Origin: Treponema sp.
GTDB taxonomy: Bacteria > Spirochaetota > Spirochaetia > Treponematales > Breznakiellaceae
Assembly: GCA_009777735.1 (NCBI GenBank)
Contig: WRLF01000003.1
Location: 62,001 to 126,000, forward strand
Length of the DNA: 64,000 bases
Direction: 5' to 3'
Position numbers and translations under genes: made by a program. The notes beneath the pieces are model-generated. The model was given only the letters and a program-made list of their open reading frames with translations, ran no database searches and was not told where the DNA came from. Positions 17,088 to 26,374 of this stretch are shown piece by piece (positions within the stretch are counted from its first letter, which is position 1; each line of letters begins with the position of its first letter).

Positions 17088-20000
17088 TCCTTTTTTCCTT
17101 TTTTCCTTTGTTTCGCGGCGGTTTTTGCTGCTGTGGGCTTCGTTTTTGCCTTTGCCGGTTTTGCTTTTGCCGCTGCAGGTTTCGCTTTAGCTGCCGCAGA
17201 TTTTGTTTTTGCTGTTGTAGGTTTCGCTTTTGCTGCTGCAGGTTTTGCTTTTGCAGTTGTGGGCTTCACTTTTGCTGCTGTAGGTTTCGCTTTAGCAGTT
17301 GTGGGCTTCACTTTTGCTGCTGAAGATTTCGCTTTTGCTGTTGTAGGTTTCGCTTTTGCTGCCGCAGGTTTTGTTTTTGCCGCTGCAGGTTTCGCTTTAG
17401 CTGCCGCAGGTTTTGTTTTTGCTGTTGTAGGTTTCGCTTTTGCTGCTGTTGGCTTCGCTTTTGCCGCTGCCGGCTTCGTTTTTACTGCCGCAGTTTTTGC
17501 TTTAGCCGCTGTGGGCTTCGTTTTTGCTGCCGCAGGTTTTGCTTTTGCTTTGCTGGATTTTGCAGAAGACACTTTTTCCGCAAGAGGAGATTCGCCTGCC
17601 AGCAGGTGAATAAGTCTGTCAATCCGGTAACCGGATGCTGCCTGCGCTTTTTTCATAGCATCGGAAATTCCGGCAATGTGCGCTGCCCGTTCAAGCCATG
17701 GCGCCGAAGTGCCTAAGGCAGAATCATCTTCCAAAACACAGAACAATGTTCCGTAGAACAGGGCGTTTTCAAATGCTTCTTTGTTGAACCAGGTAATATC
17801 ATTGAAAATATTTATCCCGACGATCCGGCGGAAATCGTCAAGCAAATAATTATTTTCAATAATTAAAGCAGCAAAAACCTCTGGATTAAACGGACATTTC
17901 GTCACGTAAGCGCTTGTGTCAACGGCAGCCGTCCGGCTCAACACCATCCGGCTGATTTCCCCAAACCACCAGGCTTCGTCGCCGGAAGCGCCGAAATTCA
18001 TATATTGTTCCCTAAGTTTGCGATCCAGGTTCCAATGCACAAAAGCAAGATTTTCTGCATGCGCACCACTGGTGTTTTCACCGATGCTCGATCTCAAAAT
18101 CTTCAAAAGCCCATACCCCATCGCCGCAGCGCACACCGCCTGACTCTCTTTTATCTTCCCTGCAAGTTCCTTCAGCATCAACTCTGCCGGAGTCTTTGCG
18201 GTAATTTTCACATAACTCGCCAGTCCAATAACTCGCTCAAGATACGCTCTGAACTCATCCCACAATTCCTCTTTACTCTTTTCTTTTTTACCTTTTACCT
18301 TTTCACTTTTCCCTTCCCACGGTTCATACTTCCCGTCAGCTCCCGTAATAAAATGTTTTACCGTTGAGAAATATTTTTCGGCCTGTTCTTTGAGTGAATC
18401 AACAAAAGATCGTACCTGTTGTTTTTGTGCAATGCTCGATTCGGTACGTGTAACAAAAAAGCCATGAAGTTTATTGATGATTTCCGGCTTGAAGAATTTA
18501 ATTAAACGGTAGTACAGGTCCCCAAGATAAATATCCATGATAGCCGAATGGGGATCATCTACTCCCCGGCCCTGCAAGTCGTGGTTCAGCCGGGCCCAGC
18601 GGCCTTTTTCATCATCCTGAACTTCGTAAATATCGATGAAAACCTGCGCTTCGTATCCGTTAAGAGCAACAAAAAAGCCGTTTTCGTTTATCCCCTTTGA
18701 AGAACGAATGAACCACTGGCCGGAACGCTGGTCTTTGAACAGGGTGAACCAGTTGTCATCCGTATGCAGGGCAAGCGCTGTATGCAGACTGTCACGCCGT
18801 TTCCTGCCATTTTCCGGTATTGCCGGATCACTTGTTTTAATCCATCCGGCCGTTTCGTAATATGAGTTGTTGTAAAAAACCAGAGCCCGTTCTTCGCAGC
18901 CGTTGATCCACGCACGGTTTGAATAGGCAAAAACATTTTCGTTGACCGATCCGCCTTCAGTAAATAAATCGTAGAGTCTGAAATCGCCGCTGCCGGAAAA
19001 CAATGCCCGCCGTTTCATCAGCGGGAAAATTTCCCGTTCATGGCGGTCAACAAGGTATCCGTCGGGCTGTTCATCTCTGTAAGCACGGCGGTATTCCATG
19101 CCGTATTTTTCTTCAAAGCCTTCCACCTGGCCATGCCCGAACATGGGCAGCCCGGGCATGGTGACCATCAGGGTGCAGATGCCAAAGTATTTATCTCCTT
19201 TGCCGAACTGGGCCACCGCAGTATCTTCATCGGGATTGTTCATAAAGTTGACAAATCGTTTGAGGATTTCATGATCAAATTCCAGGGTGTTTTTTATAGT
19301 GATTCTGTATTTTGCATTATCTTCATTTTTCAGCATGTTCATAAATGCCGAATTGTAAACACGGTGCATGCCGAGGGTTCGAACAAAGTATCCTTCCATC
19401 ATCCAGAATGCTTCTGCAAGGAGCAGGGTGTGTGGAGCATCGGCAGCGCATCGATCCACCACTTCACGCCAAAACTCATCAGGGATGCGGCGGTTAAATT
19501 CTTCATTGGTAATGCTGTGCTCTGCGCGGCTGGCAATGTCTCCGCCCTGTCCCGGTGCAGGATACCACAGCCGCTGAATGTGCCGTTTTGCAAGGGTCAT
19601 CGCGGCATCGAAACGTACGATTGAAAACTGCTGACACACTCCGATGATCGTGCGTATCACCGCCTCGCGGGCTTCGGGGTTGAGAAAATCAATTTGGGCA
19701 GTATCGTTCCACGGCATGGATGTGCCGTCGTTGCCGTGGTATATGTAACGGGTTTCGCCGGTATGGTTGTCGATTCTTCTGAAGACCACTGCCGCATCGC
19801 TGCGGGAAAAATATTTATCTTCGATTTGTACGGTGACATCGCCCCTGCCCGATAAATTCTCGCAATTAAATGTATAACCGGGAAATGGCGAGTAAGGAAG
19901 CTGGAGAAAACGGTCGGGATTCTCTATCATCCAACGGCTGTCCAGGCCGGTGTGGTTCGGTACCATGTCGGAACCAAGCCGTATACCCCGTCTCATGCAG

Positions 20001-21199
20001 CGGTCACGCAGGCTGCTTAATGCGCCCCAGCCTCCCAGTTCATTGGCAATATCGTAATCGTAGAGGCTGTATGCGGAAGCAGCCGCTTCTGGGTTGCCGG
20101 TCCACTGTTTGATGGTTTTTGAGGCGTTACTCCGTTCCCACAGCCCGATTAGCCATAACCCGGTAAAGCCCCGGCGGGAAAGCTCGTCCAACTCCTCATC
20201 GGGGATTTGGTCAAGGCGGGTAATGTCTCTACCGTATTTTTGTGAAAGCTGGAATAGCCAGACGAGCGTGCTTTTTGCCATCAGTACGGTTTTGGGCATC
20301 CAGTTTTGGTCGGGGCTGAAACGCTCATATTCATCCAGTCCGGCAAAGCTCATTACCTCGCTGGGGCCGGGGCCGAGAAAACCGGGCTTTTCTTCTTCTT
20401 TCATCACATCCAGCCCAATAAGCATCCGCGACATGAACCCCTTCATGATAAGGCCCCAGTGCTTTCGCATAAATTCCAACTGACCGCTGAGGGTGTCTGA
20501 GGCAAGCGCCGGGGCTCGTAACATGTCCCAGAGGCTTTGCCCATCGGGACCAAATGGGGGCAGATCCTTGAAATGGGCCTTGAGCTCTTCAATAGCCGCC
20601 GGATACACCGTGTGCTTTGCAAGGTTTTTATCATCGAACAGAAATTGAAAGGGCTTGAAAGCGGGGTTGAGGTTGGCAAGGGAAAGCATCATGGTTTCTT
20701 CGAGGGATAGGGCACGGCAGCTTTCTCCGCTTTCTGTGCCTTCAAGGTACTGCGGTATTACTTTTTCACCTGAATATACCGGCAGGGGAGGAAACTGCTC
20801 GGAAAAACCGGTTAACAGCCCGTTCGTCCTGCTTTCACCCAGTTTGGTTTCCAGTCTTTGCAGGCACTGCTGGAAGGCATCTGGCTGCACCTGCCGCCGG
20901 TAGAGCGCCACCACATAGTGCAGGATTTCGTCTATCAATCCCATTATATAGAGCTGCCCTGCGCGGATAAATTTCCCGCTTTTTGGGTCTTGTTTTGCAT
21001 TGAATTTTGCCGTTAATTCCCGTGCTTGCCGCATATCAGCCAGGACCACATTACCGGTCAGAGAAAAAAGGCTTTTATCCAGCCCGTAATCACGGCGAAC
21101 CTCACGGTCAATGTGGAATTCCATTGTGGGGCCCGGCGGTACCATCCATGATGGTGTTTTCTTTTCCAGAAAAGTCAGATGTATGTGAATTTGCTTCAT
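17084..21199 (-). CDS. GH13 alpha-amylase-family protein with lysine-rich repeat tail
   Basis: A 1371-residue protein without a signal peptide, so probably cytoplasmic. Residues about 300-800 hold a GH13 barrel: region I D-M-V-P-N-H (411-416), region II R529 and nucleophile D531, region III acid E596, and region IV N654-N-P-D657, where the usual N-H-D histidine is absent. Residues 1-300 and 800-1190 are not recognised. Residues about 1219-1358 are 20 heptapeptides of the form K-P-[AT]-[AT]-A-K-x, then a basic end, as in histone H1-like or AlgP-like proteins. A short lysine-rich stretch near residue 965 is coded by heptad DNA repeats. AGAGG precedes the ATG. It leads an operon with sppA and the HD gene. 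It likely acts on an alpha-glucan; the tail suggests binding to a polyanion. Confidence 0.82.
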   Translation of the reverse strand: MKQIHIHLTFLEKKTPSWMVPPGPTMEFHIDREVRRDYGLDKSLFSLTGNVVLADMRQARELTAKFNAKQDPKSGKFIRAGQLYIMGLIDEILHYVVALYRRQVQPDAFQQCLQRLETKLGESRTNGLLTGFSEQFPPLPVYSGEKVIPQYLEGTESGESCRALSLEETMMLSLANLNPAFKPFQFLFDDKNLAKHTVYPAAIEELKAHFKDLPPFGPDGQSLWDMLRAPALASDTLSGQLEFMRKHWGLIMKGFMSRMLIGLDVMKEEEKPGFLGPGPSEVMSFAGLDEYERFSPDQNWMPKTVLMAKSTLVWLFQLSQKYGRDITRLDQIPDEELDELSRRGFTGLWLIGLWERSNASKTIKQWTGNPEAAASAYSLYDYDIANELGGWGALSSLRDRCMRRGIRLGSDMVPNHTGLDSRWMIENPDRFLQLPYSPFPGYTFNCENLSGRGDVTVQIEDKYFSRSDAAVVFRRIDNHTGETRYIYHGNDGTSMPWNDTAQIDFLNPEAREAVIRTIIGVCQQFSIVRFDAAMTLAKRHIQRLWYPAPGQGGDIASRAEHSITNEEFNRRIPDEFWREVVDRCAADAPHTLLLAEAFWMMEGYFVRTLGMHRVYNSAFMNMLKNEDNAKYRITIKNTLEFDHEILKRFVNFMNNPDEDTAVAQFGKGDKYFGICTLMVTMPGLPMFGHGQVEGFEEKYGMEYRRAYRDEQPDGYLVDRHEREIFPLMKRRALFSGSGDFRLYDLFTEGGSVNENVFAYSNRAWINGCEERALVFYNNSYYETAGWIKTSDPAIPENGRKRRDSLHTALALHTDDNWFTLFKDQRSGQWFIRSSKGINENGFFVALNGYEAQVFIDIYEVQDDEKGRWARLNHDLQGRGVDDPHSAIMDIYLGDLYYRLIKFFKPEIINKLHGFFVTRTESSIAQKQQVRSFVDSLKEQAEKYFSTVKHFITGADGKYEPWEGKSEKVKGKKEKSKEELWDEFRAYLERVIGLASYVKITAKTPAELMLKELAGKIKESQAVCAAAMGYGLLKILRSSIGENTSGAHAENLAFVHWNLDRKLREQYMNFGASGDEAWWFGEISRMVLSRTAAVDTSAYVTKCPFNPEVFAALIIENNYLLDDFRRIVGINIFNDITWFNKEAFENALFYGTLFCVLEDDSALGTSAPWLERAAHIAGISDAMKKAQAASGYRIDRLIHLLAGESPLAEKVSSAKSSKAKAKPAAAKTKPTAAKAKTAAVKTKPAAAKAKPTAAKAKPTTAKTKPAAAKAKPAAAKTKPAAAKAKPTTAKAKSSAAKVKPTTAKAKPTAAKVKPTTAKAKPAAAKAKPTTAKTKSAAAKAKPAAAKAKPAKAKTKPTAAKTAAKQRKKGKKE
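17120..17539. repeat. 21-bp coding tandem repeat (20 heptapeptide units)
   Basis: Twenty degenerate 21-base units encode the K-P-x-x-A-K-x tail of the GH13 protein on the minus strand. The plus strand carries an open but meaningless hydrophobic reading frame across the same bases. Such arrays readily change copy number. Confidence 0.9.
18269..18317. repeat. heptanucleotide repeat inside the GH13 gene
   Basis: Seven consecutive 7-base units on the plus strand: CTCTTTA, CTCTTTT, CTTTTTT, ACCTTTT twice, CACTTTT, CCCTTCC. On the coding strand they give a lysine/glutamate/serine-rich segment. The array is 49 bases long and the gene stays in frame. Confidence 0.8.
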
Positions 21200-21232
21200 T
21201 TTGCGCCTCTTTTTTCGGATTTTTATCGGTTA

Positions 21233-21241
21233 ATTATATCA
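21233..21241 (-). promoter_or_regulatory. extended -10 promoter of the GH13-sppA operon
   Basis: TGATATAAT on the minus strand (TATAAT at 21238-21233) lies about 34 bases before the ATG. The TG dinucleotide makes it an extended -10; the -35 is weak. Confidence 0.45.
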
Positions 21242-21269
21242 CATCATGGGGATTTACACTACTCTGTAT

Positions 21270-21298
21270 TTGCATGTAAAAAAGAAATGGTGTACAAT
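21270..21298 (+). promoter_or_regulatory. promoter of the chemoreceptor gene
   Basis: TTGCAT (21270-21275), 17 bases, then TACAAT (21293-21298) preceded by TG. Followed after about 20 bases by AAGGAGG and the ATG at 21333. Confidence 0.6.
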
Positions 21299-21332
21299 AA
21301 ATATTATAGACAAATATTTAAGGAGGAAACAG

Positions 21333-23540
21333 ATGAAAATCAAAATAAAACTGACACTAATGGGGATCGCCATGATTTCGGTCATAGCGGTTATTCTGAC
21401 TATCCTACTTGTGCATCAGGCATCCGGTATCAGCATGGATTTAAGTATAGATTCTATGTCTAATCTTGCTGATGTGCAATCAGAGTATTGGAACGGCAGA
21501 ATAAACAGTCATCTCCGGGTATTACGCACTTTAGCAGATGTTATAGCAGATTATACAAATTTTGACCCCCAAACAAGGCGGGATATTTTTGATGAAATGA
21601 TCCGGGGTGTAATGAATAGTGAAAACGGACAGGTTTTTTTCGAAATCGGTGTGGTTATGCGGCCTAATGTCATAGATTCTGATGCACAAAATATAGGCAG
21701 GGAAGGCTCAACACCTACCGGGCTGTATGCTGCAGTTGTTACGAGGGATGAGTTTACCGGTGAGTTATACATTAGGACATCCGGCATAGTAGATACGATT
21801 ATGGACTATATAAACGGACCAAATGCACGGCGAGACAGGATAGAAACTCCGGAAATTGTCCAAATAAGGGGTAATGATAATTCCATTATGAGAATGTCAA
21901 TCCCTATCATCAGTAAAACTACCAATCAGGTCATAGGTACATTAAATGGCAGGTTGGATCTTGTTGCGGTCCAGCCCTCGATAATGCAGGCGATGGAAGA
22001 TAACCCGGAAGTTGCTGCTATGTCAATTTATGCCAATGACGGGTATATCATAGCAAGTTATATCCCTGATAATGTTGGTCAATATTTACATGAAGTAAAT
22101 ACCATGTTCGGCGACCGGCTTAATGAAGTGCAGCGGGCAGTGGAAAACGGAGACCCAATGTTGCTTCAGGGGTATTCGGCTGTCCTTAATTCCAACACGG
22201 AAATTGACCTGAGCCCCTTTACCATTGGAGATTCGAGCACCACCTGGACAATAATGCTTGCTGTTGCAGAGTCAACAATCATGGCTCCCATACGGAATAT
22301 GCAAAGGTTTGCGATTATTGTTGCTGCCATTTTTCTTGTTATTGGGGCGGTAATCAGTTACTTTGTTTACAGTTTTACAACGAAGCCTATTGTAAATGTT
22401 ACGAACACTCTTAAGGATATTTCCGAAGGCGAAGGGGACCTTACCGTCAGTATAAATATAAATTCCAAAGACGAAATCGGCGACCTTGCCCATTATTTTA
22501 ACCAGACACTTGAAAAAATTAAAAACCTGATCATTGATATCAAAAAAGAGTCGGGGAATTTGTCCGAAATCGGCAATGACCTTGCCGCCAATATGAGTGA
22601 GACAGCAGCCGCAGTTAATGAAATCAACGCCAATATTCAAAGTATAAAGGGGCGTGTCATTAACCAAAGCGCCAGCGTCAGCGAAACCCATGCGACAATG
22701 GGGCAGTTGGAAGTAAATTTAAACAAACTCAATGGGCATGTAGAAAACCAGACCAGCAATGTTTCCCAGGCTTCCTCGGCAATTGAACAAATGGTAGCCA
22801 ATACCCGGTCCGTTACCGAGACGCTGGTGAAAAATATGAAAAATGTAAACACATTAATGGAATCATCAGAAGTTGGCCGTGTCGGTCTCTCTGATGTGGC
22901 TGCGGACATTCAGGAAATTGCCCGTGAGTCTGAAGGGCTGATGGAAATAAATGCCGTCATGGAAAATATAGCCAGTCAAACGAACCTGCTTTCGATGAAT
23001 GCCGCGATTGAGGCAGCCCATGCGGGCGATGCCGGCAAAGGCTTTGCCGTTGTTGCCGATGAAATACGAAAACTTGCAGAAAGTTCCAGTGAACAGTCAA
23101 AGACTATCGGTAATGTGCTCAAGAAAATAAAAGGATCAATCGATAAAATTACCACTTCAACAGAAAACGTGCTGAACAAATTTGAAGACATAGACGCAAG
23201 CATTAAGACAGTCGCTCAGCAGGAAGAGCTTATCAGGAATGCAATGGAAGAACAGGATACCGGGAGCAGGCAGGTTCTTGAAGGAATTGGCAATGTAAAC
23301 GAGATAACCGGAAAAGTAGACCGTGCCGCCGATGAAATGCTTCAGGGAGCAAAAGAAGTTATCAGTGAAAGTGCCAACCTTGAAAAAACTACACAGGAAA
23401 TAACTTCGGGCATGAACGAAATGGCCAGCGGCGCCGAACAGATAAATGTAGCGGTTAATGCTGTTAATGATTTAAGCAGTCAAAATCGCAGCGGCATTCA
23501 GTCACTGATGAATAATGTTTCCCGGTTTAAGGTGGAATGA
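21333..23540 (+). CDS. methyl-accepting chemotaxis protein
   Basis: A 735-residue membrane chemoreceptor. A transmembrane segment near residues 7-30 is followed by a periplasmic sensor of about 260 residues that looks like a double-Cache domain, a second membrane segment near 320-345, a HAMP region, and a cytoplasmic signalling domain. The signalling hairpin tip is recognisable as [18 protein letters not shown], the CheA/CheW contact. There is no C-terminal pentapeptide for CheR tethering. The start at 21333 is chosen because AAGGAGG lies 8 bases upstream; an earlier in-frame ATG at 21246 lies in the promoter. The ligand is unknown; Cache sensors often bind small acids or amino acids. Confidence 0.93.
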   Translation: MKIKIKLTLMGIAMISVIAVILTILLVHQASGISMDLSIDSMSNLADVQSEYWNGRINSHLRVLRTLADVIADYTNFDPQTRRDIFDEMIRGVMNSENGQVFFEIGVVMRPNVIDSDAQNIGREGSTPTGLYAAVVTRDEFTGELYIRTSGIVDTIMDYINGPNARRDRIETPEIVQIRGNDNSIMRMSIPIISKTTNQVIGTLNGRLDLVAVQPSIMQAMEDNPEVAAMSIYANDGYIIASYIPDNVGQYLHEVNTMFGDRLNEVQRAVENGDPMLLQGYSAVLNSNTEIDLSPFTIGDSSTTWTIMLAVAESTIMAPIRNMQRFAIIVAAIFLVIGAVISYFVYSFTTKPIVNVTNTLKDISEGEGDLTVSININSKDEIGDLAHYFNQTLEKIKNLIIDIKKESGNLSEIGNDLAANMSETAAAVNEINANIQSIKGRVINQSASVSETHATMGQLEVNLNKLNGHVENQTSNVSQASSAIEQMVANTRSVTETLVKNMKNVNTLMESSEVGRVGLSDVAADIQEIARESEGLMEINAVMENIASQTNLLSMNAAIEAAHAGDAGKGFAVVADEIRKLAESSSEQSKTIGNVLKKIKGSIDKITTSTENVLNKFEDIDASIKTVAQQEELIRNAMEEQDTGSRQVLEGIGNVNEITGKVDRAADEMLQGAKEVISESANLEKTTQEITSGMNEMASGAEQINVAVNAVNDLSSQNRSGIQSLMNNVSRFKVE

Positions 23541-23555
23541 TGGTTTTGCCCGGCA

Positions 23556-24977
23556 TTAATTCCCCATCAATAACCGGATCAGATGTGATTCATCGTTAAT
23601 TGCTCCAAGGGAACGAATCCTTGAAAGGCCCTGCAGAAACCCGTAACGCGATCTGATGTAGCTGTTGCGGCTGTTGATAAGCAGAGTGGCAGCTTCATTG
23701 AAATCCGTGATGGAACTCTGTAAAAGCCGGTAGCGTTCACTGACATACTCAAAGTGTCTTTCGGTATATTCCAGGGATAGTCGCGAATGAAGAACCGATC
23801 CTGCCGAGGAAAGGACATTCAAAAAAGCGCTTTGCAGTTCTGTTTCCAGGTTTATTTCAGCGCTTATGTAATCCAGCATTGTTGAATCGCGGGAGATTAT
23901 ATTCCTTTCAATCCTGTTATTCATTACCCAATAATCCATGGGAATGCTCCCCCTGACGGAGACTCCCCCTCCGGCAGTAGTACCAAATCCGGCAGCGGTT
24001 GAATAATTAACTGTTGTTCCGAAAATGGTTGCGCTTACCACAGGTGCATAATCTCTTCTTGCAAGAGAAAGATTTCTTTCAGCCCTTTGATTGTTAAGCG
24101 CCGCCCTTGCCAGCGAAGGATTCCCCGCTGTAACAACATTCCATAATCTGTTATACAACATGATGGCATCATCATCGGGAATTCTTGCAATGAATTGCAG
24201 CATTTCCTCATAGGCATCAAAGTTTATCTGCTCCAGCTCAACATCAAGGCTCAGGCCGGTAAGTGCCCGTAGCCTTGTCTTGTTCAGGGAAAGATTTCGC
24301 TGCGCCTGATTGCGGGAATTTTCCCGTTCTTCCCTGTCTGCCATTGCTCTGAGCATTTCGCCTGTGCTTATCATCCCGCTTGTATGCCGGATCTCTGCAA
24401 TTGCAAAGCTTGCAAGAGCCGATTGAAAAGAAGATTCGGCGGCTTCAAGCGTTGCAGCCGCTTCAAGTACGGCATAGTAGGCATTGTCCGTTGCGTCAAG
24501 TACGCTGAAGTATTCGGCCAATGCTTCATTCCTGACACTTTCCGTTGCGATTGCACTGATGGCTTTTTGAATTAGACCTTTTCCTCCCTGAAATAATATT
24601 TGGGTTATGGAGAAGTCAAGCCCCGCGGTAAAAGTGTCAACAGGATTAACAAATTCCCAGTTTCTGCTCATGTAGTTTATTGAAGCGCTGTAACCGGCTG
24701 AAACCGAAGGCAGCATTGAGTATAATTGGCTTTTTTCATCAAGCAAACTGTTTTGTATTTGCATATTATATTTCGCCAGGCTTCGTGAATTTGCCAATGA
24801 CAAAACTCGTACCTCTTCAAGACTGATGGTCTGCGAAAACAAATGAAAAGTGAAAAGTGAGAAATGAGAAGTAAATAAAATGAGAAAAAACATTACCCTC
24901 AGTCTGCTACCCGGCAACCAGCAGCGCTTTCGAACAACAACTCTGTTCTCTGTTCTCTGTTCTCTATCGCCTGTCAT
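23556..24977 (-). CDS. TolC-family outer membrane efflux protein
   Basis: Outer-membrane channel partner of the MacA/MacB-like pump encoded upstream. The body shows two OEP-type halves of long helices separated by strands, with typical phrases such as S-L-E-E-V near the mature N-terminus and repeated A-x-x-x-L-x-x-A-x-x-x-Y patterns. The N-terminus is coded within heptad repeats: with the ATG at 24977 the n-region is long and arginine-rich, while the ATG at 24893 gives a short signal peptide, cleaved near F-S-Q. AGAGG lies before 24977, but it too belongs to the repeat. The start is therefore uncertain. It is last in the five-gene efflux operon. Confidence 0.85.
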   Translation of the reverse strand: MTGDREQRTENRVVVRKRCWLPGSRLRVMFFLILFTSHFSLFTFHLFSQTISLEEVRVLSLANSRSLAKYNMQIQNSLLDEKSQLYSMLPSVSAGYSASINYMSRNWEFVNPVDTFTAGLDFSITQILFQGGKGLIQKAISAIATESVRNEALAEYFSVLDATDNAYYAVLEAAATLEAAESSFQSALASFAIAEIRHTSGMISTGEMLRAMADREERENSRNQAQRNLSLNKTRLRALTGLSLDVELEQINFDAYEEMLQFIARIPDDDAIMLYNRLWNVVTAGNPSLARAALNNQRAERNLSLARRDYAPVVSATIFGTTVNYSTAAGFGTTAGGGVSVRGSIPMDYWVMNNRIERNIISRDSTMLDYISAEINLETELQSAFLNVLSSAGSVLHSRLSLEYTERHFEYVSERYRLLQSSITDFNEAATLLINSRNSYIRSRYGFLQGLSRIRSLGAINDESHLIRLLMGN

Positions 24978-25017
24978 CCCTTACCTCTTACCTCTTAATT
25001 TAAACCTTTTACCTTAC
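24844..25017. repeat. composite heptad element at the tolC start
   Basis: Plus strand: TGAAAAG twice, TGAGAAA and TGAGAAG (24844-24871), about 70 bases of non-repeat core, then eleven consecutive 7-base units (24941-25017) beginning CTCTGTT three times and including ACCTCTT twice. The purine-rich and pyrimidine-rich arrays face each other around the core. The element covers the tolC signal-peptide region and the last codons of the permease gene. The core resembles that of the element at 46441. Confidence 0.85.
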
Positions 25018-26231
25018 TCATACCTCAATGCATCAATCGGATACAGGCGTGCCGCTTTTAATGCGGGATAGTATCCAAAAACAATACCCACCATCGCTGC
25101 AAATAATGCCGAAATAATCACGATCATGGGATTGATTGCAGTGGGCATTCCCATTGTTGCCAGCAAATGACAGGCAAGAAAAGCGAGGCCAATTCCAAGC
25201 AAGCCGCCCATTAAACTGAGGATAACCGATTCGGTAAGAAACTGAAACAGTATGTCCCGTTTACGGCCGCCAACCGCCATCCTGATGCCTATTTCGCGGG
25301 TACGCTCCGTAACGGAAACGAGCATAATGTTCATGATTCCTATTCCGCCGACCAGCAGCGAAACTCCTGCAATCGCGGCAAGCAATGTTGTCAGTGTTCG
25401 TGATGTTGCCGATGCCATATCTATCATATCAGCCTGATTCATTACTTCAAAATCCGCATTGGCAACATCGCTGATACCACGTGATTCACACAGTATTAAC
25501 CGTGCTTCATTTGATGCGGCATCCATATATTCTTTACTGAAAACACTCATGACAATATTATTGATGTTCCGGGAATTGTTCAGCCTCGTCATGGCTGTAT
25601 CCAGAGGGACAATGACAACATCATCCTGATCGTTACCGCCTAAACCTGCGCCTTTTGTTTGCAGGAGGCCGATAACGGTAAAATAATTTATTCCAATTCG
25701 TATTCTTTGTGACAAAGCGCTTTCGGCATTACCAAACAGATTTTTTGCTGTCGTTCGGCCCAAAACCGCAACCATACTGCGTGCTATTAAATCTTCTTCG
25801 TCAAAAAATATACCGGCATCAACAAAATAATTCCGGGCAATGCTGAAATCCGGTTCAACACCCATAATGGAAACCTGGGCGTTTCCCTCGCTGCCGGTAA
25901 CAGTTGCACTGGTGTTGACAACGCCGGAAACCGCAACAGCAAAACTCGATTCATCCCTGAGTTTATCAACATCACGTTTCGTAAAGGCGCTCTGCCGCAT
26001 CATCATCTGCTGACCGCTGCGGGTTGCCCGCCGCATGGGAATTATCTGCAGTAAATTGGTTCCCATTGAGGTTATCCTTGATTCAATTTCCCTCTGGGAA
26101 CCCTCACCCAATGCGACCATTATTATCACGGAGCCAACGCCGATTATAACGCCTAACGATGTCAGCAGACTCCTCATCCGGTTACGGAGGATCGATCGAA
26201 AGCATGTTTGTAATAATTGGATGATATTCAT
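25014..26231 (-). CDS. MacB-type ABC transporter permease
   Basis: A 405-residue permease of the MacB/FtsX class: one membrane helix at about 20-45 (S-L-G-V-I-I-G-V-G-S-V-I), a periplasmic MacB_PCD domain (about 45-260), and three helices in the FtsX domain (about 280-395). The segment T-E-R-T-R-E-I-G-I-R-M-A-V-G just after the second helix is the family coupling motif. It lacks a fused ATPase, which is supplied by a separate gene further upstream. The last codons lie inside a heptad repeat array. With MacA and TolC it forms a tripartite exporter for drugs, peptides or lipoprotein-like cargo; the cargo is unknown. Confidence 0.9.
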   Translation of the reverse strand: MNIIQLLQTCFRSILRNRMRSLLTSLGVIIGVGSVIIMVALGEGSQREIESRITSMGTNLLQIIPMRRATRSGQQMMMRQSAFTKRDVDKLRDESSFAVAVSGVVNTSATVTGSEGNAQVSIMGVEPDFSIARNYFVDAGIFFDEEDLIARSMVAVLGRTTAKNLFGNAESALSQRIRIGINYFTVIGLLQTKGAGLGGNDQDDVVIVPLDTAMTRLNNSRNINNIVMSVFSKEYMDAASNEARLILCESRGISDVANADFEVMNQADMIDMASATSRTLTTLLAAIAGVSLLVGGIGIMNIMLVSVTERTREIGIRMAVGGRKRDILFQFLTESVILSLMGGLLGIGLAFLACHLLATMGMPTAINPMIVIISALFAAMVGIVFGYYPALKAARLYPIDALRYE

Positions 26232-26374
26232 GGAGCCTCTCTCATGCCGAAGACTCCCCCTGCATTATATATTTCCTCACTTTTTACCCGAAACCCTTTC
26301 CTGTTATATTAACAAATTTAATCAGGAAAAGGTAACGGAGAAAATGCATTCACGGTTAACTGTTACCCTCTGTT

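Noticed and set aside
17133-17609. 158-residue open frame of F-A-F-A-A-A-G-type repeats on the plus strand
   Set aside because: It is the antisense of the K-P-x-x-A-K-x repeat of the GH13 gene; the regular composition keeps it open. No ribosome-binding site or signal.
24844-25017. Possible CRISPR array
   Set aside because: Units are 7 bases with no spacers, and no cas genes are in the window.
26302-26336. Imperfect inverted repeat CCTTTCCTG/CAGGAAAAGG as terminator after the PPC gene
   Set aside because: Long AT-rich loop and no T-run on the minus strand; the permease gene downstream is probably co-transcribed.
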